A stretch of DNA of 8,903 bases. Origin: Bifidobacteriaceae bacterium. GTDB lineage: Bacteria > Actinomycetota > Actinomycetes > Actinomycetales > WQXJ01. Below are positions 1 through 5,492 of this stretch, in pieces. The position numbers and the translations under genes were made by a program. The notes beneath the pieces were generated by a model. That model worked only from the letters and a program-made list of their open reading frames with translations, searched no databases and had not been told where the DNA came from. Every line of letters starts with the position of its first letter. Positions within the stretch are counted from its first letter, which is position 1. Location of the stretch: contig JAIRNM010000244.1 in assembly GCA_031258055.1 (NCBI GenBank), forward strand, positions 1 to 8,903, in the 5' to 3' direction.

Positions 1-779
1 TCCTGGACGAGTACGGCCAGATAATCATCGACGAATGCCAAGCCGTCGCCGCTCCTGCGGCTGAGGCGGCGCTCCGGCAAGTCAACGTGCGCTATTGGAC
101 GGGCCTGACGGCCACGCCGTACCGCAGCGACCACTTGGACGGCCTGATCACCATGCAGTGCGGCCCGATCCGTCATCGCATTGACCGAACAGACCAGAGC
201 CCGCGCCGCCTGACTGTCCACGACACGGATTTCACAACCGCTGAGGAGGGCCGCGACGGACCATCTATCCAAGCTATCTACTCCGAGTTGGCCCTCGACG
301 CGCCCCGCAATGAACTGATCGTGAAACACGTTGCCGAGGCCACCCGGGCTGGTCGCTCCAGTCTGGTCCTGAGCAATCGGCTTGCCCACGTTGGCACCCT
401 GGCCAGCGCCATTAGGTCGGCAACCGATGCCCCTGTTTTTGAGTTGCATGGCGCCCTGCCGCGCCAAGACCGGCGCGAGGTGCTCGGCCGGGTCGAGGCG
501 ACGGCATCGGCGGGCGAGGCCTTCATCTTGGTGTCCACGGACAAGATGGGCGGCCAAGGGCTGGACCTGCCGAGCCTCGACACGTTGTTCCTGGCGGTGC
601 CGGTGTCTTTCAAGGCGGCCGTGATCCAGCGGATCGGACGCATCACGCGCGGCGAGCCCCAGCCCGACCGTCCCGCCACGGTCCACGACTACCGCGACGG
701 CAACGTACCGGTGCTAGTCCGAATGCACGCGCGCCGCCGCCGGGTGATAGTCAAGGAGGGTTTCACTCCCGATCCGTGA
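1..779 (+). CDS. Superfamily II DEAD/DEAH-like helicase, C-terminal part (TOTE-type), truncated by window edge
   Basis: The reading frame is open from base 3 and gives 258 residues, so the start and the Walker A motif lie outside the window. Motif II appears as IIIDECQ (residues 7-13), motif III as GLTATP (34-39), a motif IV-like strand SSLVLSNR (119-126), motif V as STDKMGGQGLDLP (178-190) and motif VI as QRIGRITRG (209-217). Together these make the end of RecA domain 1 and all of RecA domain 2 of an SF2 ATPase. The stretch after motif III (YRSDHLDGLI...GPIRH) and the tail (VHDYRD...PVLVRMHARR) resemble, from memory, actinobacterial helicases fused to or paired with archaeo-eukaryotic primase domains in TOTE conflict systems. 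That assignment is family recall, not a search. Motif II has Gln where His is usual. The stop is five bases from the stop of the convergent neighbour. A general DNA-repair or restriction helicase is the alternative. Confidence 0.82.
   Translation, partial: LDEYGQIIIDECQAVAAPAAEAALRQVNVRYWTGLTATPYRSDHLDGLITMQCGPIRHRIDRTDQSPRRLTVHDTDFTTAEEGRDGPSIQAIYSELALDAPRNELIVKHVAEATRAGRSSLVLSNRLAHVGTLASAIRSATDAPVFELHGALPRQDRREVLGRVEATASAGEAFILVSTDKMGGQGLDLPSLDTLFLAVPVSFKAAVIQRIGRITRGEPQPDRPATVHDYRDGNVPVLVRMHARRRRVIVKEGFTPDP
745..778 (+). repeat. Direct repeat, helicase 3'-end copy 1
   Basis: These 34 bases cover the last codons of the helicase (I-V-K-E-G-F-T-P-D-P and the start of the stop region). They match 1520-1553 at 28 of 34 positions, including an unbroken 13-base core TCAAGGAGGGTTT. 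The two copies bracket the YgjV-like gene. Confidence 0.75.
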
Positions 780-784
780 TCGCC

Positions 785-1435
785 TCAGTTGGCCACGCCA
801 ATGCTCCGCGCTAGGCGGCCGTCGCCGGCCTCCGCGAAACCCATGGCCCGCAGATACTTGGTGGTGGGCGGCATCATCCAATCGGATCGTATGTGATGAA
901 TACCGGCCGCCGCGAGCGGCCCCCCGGCGGAGAAGACAAATCTTCCGGGGGTGTAATCGCGGTAGGACGGAACCACGTAGTCGCCCATGAGTTCGCCAAA
1001 CGCCGGGTCGGTTGGATCAATGCTGAAGACCACCAGGCCGATGGCAGCGTCCTCGTGGAAAAGCAAAGCCGCTTCGGTCCCTCCGCCAACCGCCGGGTCG
1101 GCCAAGGATTCCATGATTCCCGGGTAGAAAGTCACTATGTCCTGATGGTGGCGCTCAGCGAACCACGTCACTACTTGGTCGCCGGGCCGCGCCAGGGCGA
1201 ACTGGAAGGCTTTACCCTTGCGCTTGTCGCGGAATAACTTCACTATGAAGTACGCGTTGATCAAGGTCAGCGCCACGTTCATGCCGACCATGGGCCAAGC
1301 CTCGATCATCGCGTTGAAGAAGGCCAACACCACGCAACTGCACATATTGGCAACCCGGAAACGCATCACCCGCACCTGCAAGACGGAGTAAACCAGTAGC
1401 GCCGAACCAGCCCAGCCAATTATCTGCAACCACAT
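785..1435 (-). CDS. YgjV-like small membrane protein with a GNAT-like soluble C-terminal domain
   Basis: The 216-residue product starts with a hydrophobic region (about residues 1-67, IIGWAGSALLVYSVLQ ... WPMVGMNVALTLINAYFIVKL) that should form two or three membrane helices. Its pattern resembles the YgjV inner-membrane family. A basic linker (RDKRKGK, 69-75) precedes a soluble domain of about 130 residues. That domain has D-Y-V-V-P-S-Y-R-D-Y-T-P (152-163) and K-Y-L-R-A-M-G-F (193-200), the latter like the last strand of GNAT acetyltransferases. The acetyl-CoA loop is not evident, so the domain may be catalytically dead. I chose the ATG at 1435 because it opens the hydrophobic segment and has AGGATGG just upstream. 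The frame stays open to an ATG at 1513, but that 26-residue extension looks non-coding. Function is unknown. The gene is convergent with the helicase and bracketed by copies of the helicase tail. Confidence 0.7.
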   Translation of the reverse strand: MWLQIIGWAGSALLVYSVLQVRVMRFRVANMCSCVVLAFFNAMIEAWPMVGMNVALTLINAYFIVKLFRDKRKGKAFQFALARPGDQVVTWFAERHHQDIVTFYPGIMESLADPAVGGGTEAALLFHEDAAIGLVVFSIDPTDPAFGELMGDYVVPSYRDYTPGRFVFSAGGPLAAAGIHHIRSDWMMPPTTKYLRAMGFAEAGDGRLARSIGVAN

Positions 1436-1519
1436 GATTCCATCCTGCCCTAGACCAACCAGGACCCCTTGGCAGCAAACACCCGCCCTTCGGTCAATGG
1501 CATCACTCACCACCCCGCT

Positions 1520-1553
1520 TGATCCTCAAGGAGGGTTTTACGCCAGACCCGTG
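1520..1553 (+). pseudogene. Second copy of the helicase 3' end (remnant)
   Basis: This stretch reads I-L-K-E-G-F-T-P-D-P in one frame, against I-V-K-E-G-F-T-P-D-P at the true helicase end. Of six base differences from 745-778, the changes after the second codon are synonymous. That pattern suggests a diverged coding remnant rather than a fresh duplication. No helicase sequence is seen upstream of it, where the YgjV-like gene lies. The frame runs on past the copy with no in-frame stop after P-D-P. Confidence 0.6.
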
Positions 1554-1664
1554 CCACACCGCCGCCAACCGAGTTGATCGTTTTGCCCGAGAGCCAACTA
1601 GTGCCCGTGGAGGGCACGCTATTAGGCCGGACTTAGGGCTTCGACGACGGCGACGGCGACGGTT

Positions 1665-1699
1665 ACGGCATCGACCGCTGTCAAGGTTGTGCGCGCCAG
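1665..1699. repeat. Direct repeat module L, copy 1
   Basis: This 35-base segment matches 8650-8684 at 31 of 35 positions, and its last 22 bases match at 21 of 22. It covers the last codons and stop of the complete glxK gene. Here it directly abuts the 71-base repeat (one base between), whereas at the right end 148 bases separate the two modules. The plus strand also reads D-G-D-G-D-G-Y-G-I-D-R-C across 1649-1684, a calcium-loop-like string with no gene around it. Confidence 0.65.
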
Positions 1700-2832
1700 C
1701 TGGATTTCCCCGCTATCCAAGTGCCGAGCGCGTCAGCGGTGGCGGCTGTGACCAGCTCGGCCGCATGTGACTTGAGGTAGGCCAGGTCGCGCGGCCCGTC
1801 GGCGAGTGAACGGGCGCCAATGATCCCAGCCTGGCGGCGAGCCCCCCACGGCCCAGCCACGCTTCCCGCGATCACCAAAACCGGCACACGGGTGGAAGCA
1901 GCCAACGCGGCGAGCGTGCCGACAACTTTGCCATCCAAGGACTGCGCGTCGAAAGAACCCTCGCCCGTGATCAGCAGATCAGCGCCGGGCAGCGCCGCGA
2001 CCAGGCCAGTCGATTCAGCGACCAACTCAGCGCCCGAAGTCAGCTCCGCGCCGAACGCGGCCACAATAGCGGCCGGGGTGCCGCCAGCCGCACCCAGACC
2101 TGGCGCCGTCGGATCGACCGGCCCAACCTGACTGGACAGCGTCTGGGCCCAAACAGCCAGAGCACGATCCAACAGCGCAACGTCCGGGGGCGAAGCTCCC
2201 TTCTGAGGGCCGAAAACAGCGGCAGCGCCGCGCGGACCAGTCAACGGGTTGGTGACATCCACGGCCAGACGCCAACGCGCAGCCCGCGCCTTGGGCATCA
2301 GCCCGGTCAGATCAATCTTGTCAATTCGGGCTAAGGCCGCACCGCCCGGCTCTAGCGTCTTGCCTTCCTTATCGGTTAACCGCGCGCCCAGCGCCTGGAG
2401 GATCCCAGCGCCACCATCACTCGTGGCCGAACCCCCCAAGAACAAGACAATCTGCCTTGCTCCCGCCCCAAGGGCATCCTTGACAACCACGCCAGTGCCC
2501 AAAGTCGTAGCCTCACCGGCGCTAAGGCGATCCGCGACGGCTGGCAAGCCAGACGCTTCGGCTAACTCAACCATCGCGACGCCATCGGCAGTCATGAGGT
2601 AACGAGCGCTGGTCGCCCGCCCCAAAGCGTCCGTGGTCTGGACGGTCTTGGACACGCTACCCGGCGCCGCGTCCCGAAGTACCCGGACGGTCCCCTCGCC
2701 CCCATCCGCCATCGGAAACAACTCCACCGCCGCGCCAGACAAAGCCAAAGCAACGCCAGCAGCCATGGCCTTAGCCGCTGCTAGCGCGTCAAGCGAACCC
2801 TTAAACGAATCAGGAGCCAATACCACCCGCAT
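1681..2832 (-). CDS. glxK: Glycerate 2-kinase (glycerate kinase type 1 family)
   Basis: The 383-residue enzyme should phosphorylate D-glycerate with ATP in the cytoplasm, giving 2-phosphoglycerate for glycolysis. Family landmarks are APDSFKGS (residues 6-13), MADGGEGT (41-48), LFLGGSATSDGGAG (130-143), VDVTNPLTGPRGAA (191-204) and ITGEGSFDAQSLDGK (288-302). Length is normal for the GlxK/GarK family. The ATG has GGGAGA about ten bases upstream. The gene lies 57 bases downstream of vapC on the same strand, with most of that gap filled by a stem-loop, so it is probably co-transcribed with vapBC or has a promoter inside vapC. The last six residues (S-W-R-A-Q-P) fall outside the 71-base repeat, and the copy at the right edge has a different 16-residue tail. 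The 3' end here may therefore be a recombination junction. Enzyme identity is secure; the physiological pathway (glyoxylate, glucarate or serine derived) is not shown. Confidence 0.93.
   Translation of the reverse strand: MRVVLAPDSFKGSLDALAAAKAMAAGVALALSGAAVELFPMADGGEGTVRVLRDAAPGSVSKTVQTTDALGRATSARYLMTADGVAMVELAEASGLPAVADRLSAGEATTLGTGVVVKDALGAGARQIVLFLGGSATSDGGAGILQALGARLTDKEGKTLEPGGAALARIDKIDLTGLMPKARAARWRLAVDVTNPLTGPRGAAAVFGPQKGASPPDVALLDRALAVWAQTLSSQVGPVDPTAPGLGAAGGTPAAIVAAFGAELTSGAELVAESTGLVAALPGADLLITGEGSFDAQSLDGKVVGTLAALAASTRVPVLVIAGSVAGPWGARRQAGIIGARSLADGPRDLAYLKSHAAELVTAATADALGTWIAGKSSWRAQP
1701..1771. repeat. Perfect 71-base direct repeat, copy 1 (inside glxK 3' end)
   Basis: Every base of 1701-1771 is identical to 8833-8903, which runs to the window edge, so the true repeat may be longer. 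It encodes residues from about S355 to S377 of the glycerate kinase. Divergence starts one base downstream in the gene, at 1700 versus 8832. Confidence 0.95.
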
Positions 2833-2847
2833 GAACCCAATTCTCCC

Positions 2848-2890
2848 AGTCCCCGAAAGCGGCCACCCAAACCGGCCGCGGTCGGGGACT
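2848..2890 (-). terminator. Long GC-rich stem-loop between vapC and glxK (terminator or attenuator)
   Basis: AGTCCCCGA (2848-2856) pairs perfectly with TCGGGGACT (2882-2890). After a 2x2 internal loop, GCGGCC (2859-2864) pairs with GGCCGC (2874-2879) around a 9-base loop. The stem touches the vapC stop codon. On the minus strand it is followed by GGGAGAATTGGG rather than a T tract, so it is not a classical intrinsic terminator. U-less GC hairpins are common at actinobacterial gene ends. It could end vapBC transcripts, cap the 3' end against exonucleases, or attenuate read-through into glxK, whose ATG is 15 bases further on. Confidence 0.6.
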
Positions 2891-3279
2891 CAGCGGATCA
2901 GTTCGGCTCCCTCAAAGGCCAGCCAGGCGGCATCGGCCGTCAATGCTGGCCATCCCAAACGCGAGGAGAGCGCCAAACACAGCCGGTCCCCCAGCGAAAA
3001 CTGTGGATAATCGCGCCAAAGCAGCGCCGCCGCTTCACCGTCCGCCGCCGTGACGGGCTCAATCACAAGTCGAGGCGCCAACAGCCCCTTGGCCAGCGCC
3101 CAGTCCTGCCCCTTCTGATGGACCTTCTGGGCCAGTTCCGACCAGTTCGCCGCTGAACACACGGCCGGGCCGCTCCGTAGGTAGAGCCGCACGGTGTCCG
3201 CGCCGGGCTCGTCGAACACGTAAGCCAGCAGGGCGGACGCGTCGAAAACGCGGCCGCTGGGAACGTCCTTCTCTGTCAT
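2890..3279 (-). CDS. vapC: PIN-domain ribonuclease toxin, VapC family
   Basis: The 129-residue protein fits a single PIN domain. VapC toxins are Mg-dependent endoribonucleases that cut tRNA, rRNA or mRNA when freed from the antitoxin. The acidic metal-binding set is visible: D13 in VFDASALLAYVFDEPG, E48 in NWSELAQK, D98 in LGDRLCLALSSRLGWPALTADA and D116 in the last part of the same stretch. All four are intact, so the toxin is probably active. The start ATG overlaps the stop of vapB by 4 bases (ATGA), the usual coupled layout for antitoxin-toxin pairs. The stop codon lies at the foot of a strong stem-loop. The RNA target cannot be told from the sequence. Confidence 0.9.
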   Translation of the reverse strand: MTEKDVPSGRVFDASALLAYVFDEPGADTVRLYLRSGPAVCSAANWSELAQKVHQKGQDWALAKGLLAPRLVIEPVTAADGEAAALLWRDYPQFSLGDRLCLALSSRLGWPALTADAAWLAFEGAELIR

Positions 3280-3545
3280 GCCCGGTCCACTTCAGCCTGG
3301 CGGCGCCTGTCGGCCAGCAGTTCGTCTACGACCGACGCTTCCTGGCGGAACCGGCTTTGGACAACCCGCTCGAGTTCGTCTTCGGTGACGATCATCACTC
3401 CGTCCGCCGTGTCGAGCACCATCAACTCGGCGCCGTCAGCCCAGCCGCGGCGCTGGCGCAGCGCCCTGGGCAACACCACCCGGCCTTGGCCGCGCACCTT
3501 CACCTTGAAACACGTGCCAATTGATTCAACCTGAGTGGCATTCAT
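3276..3545 (-). CDS. vapB: AbrB/SpoVT-type antitoxin of the vapBC pair
   Basis: The 89-residue product has an N-terminal AbrB-like swapped-hairpin DNA-binding domain, with VKVRGQGRVVLPRALRQR (16-33) followed by G-A-E-L-M-V-L-D (38-45) and G-V-M-I-V (49-53). A charged helical C-terminal tail (about 55-89) should wrap the VapC toxin. The frame remains open upstream to an ATG at 3731, but that 62-residue extension crosses a good promoter and looks non-coding. I therefore chose the ATG at 3545. There is no clear Shine-Dalgarno motif, and the predicted transcript start is only about 17 bases upstream. The gene should be autoregulated: a perfect palindrome lies inside its promoter. The 4-base overlap with vapC supports a toxin-antitoxin operon. 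Confidence 0.85.
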   Translation of the reverse strand: MNATQVESIGTCFKVKVRGQGRVVLPRALRQRRGWADGAELMVLDTADGVMIVTEDELERVVQSRFRQEASVVDELLADRRRQAEVDRA

Positions 3546-3568
3546 GAAACTAAGATTACCATTCGATG

Positions 3569-3598
3569 ATCCTAGGCAGGACGTGTCCTGGGGGTCAA
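3569..3598 (-). promoter_or_regulatory. vapBC promoter with operator palindrome in the spacer
   Basis: On the minus strand TTGACC (3598-3593) is followed 18 bases later by TAGGAT (3574-3569), which fits actinobacterial sigma-A boxes (TTGAC / TANNNT). The palindrome CAGGAC-GT-GTCCTG (plus 3577-3590, 6-base arms, 2-base centre) lies wholly in the spacer. A protein bound there would block RNA polymerase. Autorepression by the VapBC complex is the family norm, but here it is inferred from position only. Confidence 0.65.
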
Positions 3599-3850
3599 CT
3601 AAAGTGGTTAGTTTGGCTAGGGCGAGGTGAGGTCTTATTTGGACGGTGACGTCGGTCATCCGACTATTTGCTGCATTGGAACAGAACACTGTTTTGGCAG
3701 AGCGTAGAACTTCGACATGCCGGGGCTGCACGGCCTACTCGAAACCGTCTTGGGAATGCCGCAGTGACCAAACCCGACGGGCTCGACCTTTCCCAACAGC
3801 GCTTTGGACTCTACATGTGAGACATCAATGACCCAAATCGCTTCGCTTCC

Positions 3851-3890
3851 GGCCCGTCTTGCCTCAAGTCAATATGCCCGCGAAAAGTGG
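3851..3890 (+). repeat. Imperfect direct repeat, copy 1
   Basis: The segment starts with GGCCCGTCTT and matches 3942-3981 at 30 of 40 bases. The best conserved parts are the first ten bases and the CCGCGAAA block near the right end. It lies just left of a stem-loop. Confidence 0.6.
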
Positions 3891-3896
3891 TCGCCT

Positions 3897-3934
3897 GCCT
3901 CACTTTTACGTTGTCGGCAACGCAAACGTGAGGC
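3897..3934. repeat. Stem-loop between the direct repeats
   Basis: GCCTCAC (3897-3903) pairs with GTGAGGC (3928-3934), TTT (3905-3907) with AAA (3924-3926), and CGTTG (3909-3913) with CAACG (3918-3922) around a TCGG loop. That makes 15 base pairs interrupted by two single mismatches. No T tract follows on either strand, so an intrinsic terminator is unlikely. Confidence 0.65.
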
Positions 3935-3941
3935 TAGTCGG

Positions 3942-3981
3942 GGCCCGTCTTGGCTCACAAAAGAATGTCCGCGAAATCTGG
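3942..3981 (+). repeat. Imperfect direct repeat, copy 2
   Basis: This is the second copy of the 40-base repeat beginning GGCCCGTCTT. It shares 30 of 40 bases with 3851-3890 and has no gap in the alignment. The start-to-start distance is 91 bases. Confidence 0.6.
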
Positions 3982-4272
3982 AATCTAGGCTGGCCAGCGG
4001 CTGCGCGCTTCGCGAACCCTTCTTCGATGCGCCACCCAGGGCACTGCCGAACAAGCCCGCACGTAAGCGCCTTCCCGCGGCGGACACAATGGAGATCCAC
4101 CTTGGCAAGGAGGCGGCACCAGACCCAGGTACGTCTCCAGCGCGCGAATGACGCATGCAAGAACGTATCTAGCTGTAAGCGATTTCTCCAGGAAGTGGGG
4201 AAAGTGCAGTTCAAGATGGAACCGACGCTGATTGTAATGGCCGTTACCTGTCCGTGACCTAGGGCAAACCTA

Positions 4273-4301
4273 TTGACCCGCCAGCATCGCGTTGCTAGCC
4301 T
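4273..4301 (+). promoter_or_regulatory. Promoter of the sugar-uptake operon
   Basis: TTGACC (4273-4278) and TAGCCT (4296-4301) are separated by 17 bases, the optimal sigma-70-type spacing. Transcription should start near 4308, inside the palindromic operator. This gives a leader of about 42 bases before the TTG start at 4350. Confidence 0.7.
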
Positions 4302-4305
4302 CGCC

Positions 4306-4319
4306 AGTAATCGATTACT
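4306..4319 (+). promoter_or_regulatory. LacI-family operator
   Basis: AGTAATCGATTACT is a perfect 14-base palindrome with the central CG typical of LacI/GalR-family operators. It sits over the predicted transcript start, five bases past the -10 box, where a repressor would block initiation or escape. No lacI-type gene lies in the window, so the regulator must be encoded elsewhere. Confidence 0.75.
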
Positions 4320-4332
4320 ATGTGTGCCCAAC

Positions 4333-4339
4333 AAGGAGG
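4333..4339 (+). promoter_or_regulatory. Ribosome binding site that sets a TTG start
   Basis: AAGGAGG is a near-perfect Shine-Dalgarno match. It lies inside the frame opened by the ATG at 4320, so it cannot serve that codon. It is spaced ten bases before the in-frame TTG at 4350. The ATG at 4357 is out of frame. Confidence 0.7.
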
Positions 4340-4349
4340 TTTGGAGCCC

Positions 4350-5492
4350 TTGGACAATGCCATCTCGCTACAGGTCGCCGAGGTCGAACCGGCTGAGACC
4401 GCAGGCAGTGACAGTGACGGTGACCTGTGGCCCAGCGCCTGGGCTGACGACAGCCATCTCTATTCCGCCTGTGGCGACGGGGCTGGCTTTGGCCCCGGCG
4501 GTTGGAGTGACGTGGTGGTGAATCGCATTAGCGGCACACCGAAGGCCGGATTGACTGGCCAAAGGTTGGCAGCGGGAGATCAAATCTGCCCTATTTGGGG
4601 AGACCCCGCCAGGTACAACCGCAAGCCAACCGGCATGATCGCGGTGCCCGCCTGTGGCTTGGGCCATGACCGGTTGGTCTTGGCGGTTCAGGAGCTGGGA
4701 TTCGGGGAGGGTGACCACGCCTTCAATCATTCGCCAACCGCAAGCTTGGCCACGTCAGACGACTACGGGCAGTCATGGGAATGCGAGGAGCCCGCCTTCA
4801 CAGGAGGCATATTCACCACCATCATGTTCCTTGACTTCGGGCAATCCCAGTCGCAGGCAGAATCATTTGCCAGAATATGCCCGCAGGCCAACGGCGAGTT
4901 CGGCTATGCCTTTGGTCTGGATCATTGCTGGCGGTCGTCCTACACCCAGTTTGTCCAAGATCCTGACAAACTCCATTTGGCCCGCTTTCCCCTTCACCAC
5001 GCCACGGAGCTTCGTGCTTGGGAGTTTTTTGCAGGGGGCAGCGATGCAGAAAGACCCCAATGGTCCAAGAGCATTCGCGACCGGAAGCCTGTACTAGTTG
5101 ATAAGCGCAGGATTTTCGTGGGGGACATGGCCAAAGGTGGCTACGCCAGTCCAATATCACAGGGCGGGGTGGTTTGGATCGAACCTCTGCGCTGCCTTGT
5201 CTACAGCTCATGGACCGAGTTCACCTTCGAGTTCTACTGTTCGCCAACTCCATGGGGGCCTTGGGCGCTTTTCGGCTCCTTCCACTTTGGCGAGTACCCC
5301 TGGAGGGGGCCGGGTTCAGCCAAGCCGTGGCACGGCGGCTACGCCACTAGCCTGCCGTCAAAGTTCCTTGACGCCGACGGCCTGGGCGGATACCTGCAGT
5401 CAAACTGGTTTGTCCGGTCTGGAGAATCTGAAGGAAATAGCTACCGCTTCTCACTTAGACACATCAGGTTCAGCGAAAGGAAGCATGAATGA
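4350..5492 (+). CDS. DUF4185-like beta-propeller protein, putative glycoside hydrolase (GH183-related?)
   Basis: From a TTG start the product has 380 residues. The earlier ATG at 4320 would add ten residues but overlaps the ribosome site and abuts the operator. The sequence has the look of DUF4185 propeller proteins: GDLWPSAWADD (24-34) and GDG (42-44) near the start, then a repeated pattern of ATSDDYGQSWE, AFGLDH, LARFP, WIEPLRCLVYSSW and CSPTPWGPW along the chain. DUF4185 members include endo-D-arabinanases now placed in GH183, and acidic residues D33, D34 and D43 are candidates for catalysis. No signal peptide or membrane helix is present, so it should work in the cytoplasm, presumably on imported sugar fragments. 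It is first in the operon and overlaps the next gene by ATGA. The family call comes from recalled patterns. A sugar lyase, phosphorylase or non-catalytic binding role remains possible. Confidence 0.65.
   Translation: MDNAISLQVAEVEPAETAGSDSDGDLWPSAWADDSHLYSACGDGAGFGPGGWSDVVVNRISGTPKAGLTGQRLAAGDQICPIWGDPARYNRKPTGMIAVPACGLGHDRLVLAVQELGFGEGDHAFNHSPTASLATSDDYGQSWECEEPAFTGGIFTTIMFLDFGQSQSQAESFARICPQANGEFGYAFGLDHCWRSSYTQFVQDPDKLHLARFPLHHATELRAWEFFAGGSDAERPQWSKSIRDRKPVLVDKRRIFVGDMAKGGYASPISQGGVVWIEPLRCLVYSSWTEFTFEFYCSPTPWGPWALFGSFHFGEYPWRGPGSAKPWHGGYATSLPSKFLDADGLGGYLQSNWFVRSGESEGNSYRFSLRHIRFSERKHE

Larger units (their letters stand above)
3599..4272. other. Gene-poor stretch with decayed sequence between divergent promoters
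   Basis: No open frame here gives a recognisable protein. Visible items are two imperfect 40-base direct repeats (3851-3890 and 3942-3981), a stem-loop between them (3897-3934), an imperfect palindrome GTAATGGCCGTTAC (4234-4247), and two tiny coding-like scraps at 3717-3767 and 3764-3820 that overlap by GTGA. The rest shows no feature I can name. It may be the remains of a lost gene or a small mobile element, including possibly a lost regulator for the downstream operon. Confidence 0.6.

Noticed and set aside
817..830. Short hairpin GGCCG-TCGC-CGGCC near the helicase/YgjV convergent ends
   Set aside because: Only five base pairs, inside coding sequence and without a T tract. Too weak to call a terminator.
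1436..1513. 26-residue upstream extension of the YgjV-like protein
   Set aside because: The hydrophobic first helix begins at the inner ATG, which has a plausible ribosome site. The extension has no recognisable signal.
1640..1699. Calcium-loop-like plus-strand peptide D-G-D-G-D-G-Y-G-I-D-R-C
   Set aside because: A stop codon lies just upstream in the same frame and the downstream part is antisense to glxK. It is probably a by-product of a GACGGC-type repeat.
3546..3731. 62-residue N-terminal extension of the antitoxin from an ATG at 3731
   Set aside because: It spans a well-placed promoter and palindrome, has no AbrB-family similarity, and the domain begins naturally after the ATG at 3545.
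3717..3820. Two tiny frames (16 and 18 codons) overlapping by GTGA
   Set aside because: The overlap looks gene-like, but both are too short to name, lack a ribosome site and match no family I know. They may be scraps of a lost gene.
3869..4156. 95-residue minus-strand open frame overlapping the 40-base repeats
   Set aside because: No recognisable motif and no ribosome site. Its similarity to itself comes only from the DNA repeats.
3906..4334. 142-residue minus-strand open frame across the gene-poor stretch
   Set aside because: Residue make-up is Arg/Cys/Trp-rich and shows no domain. It also crosses the operon promoter and operator.
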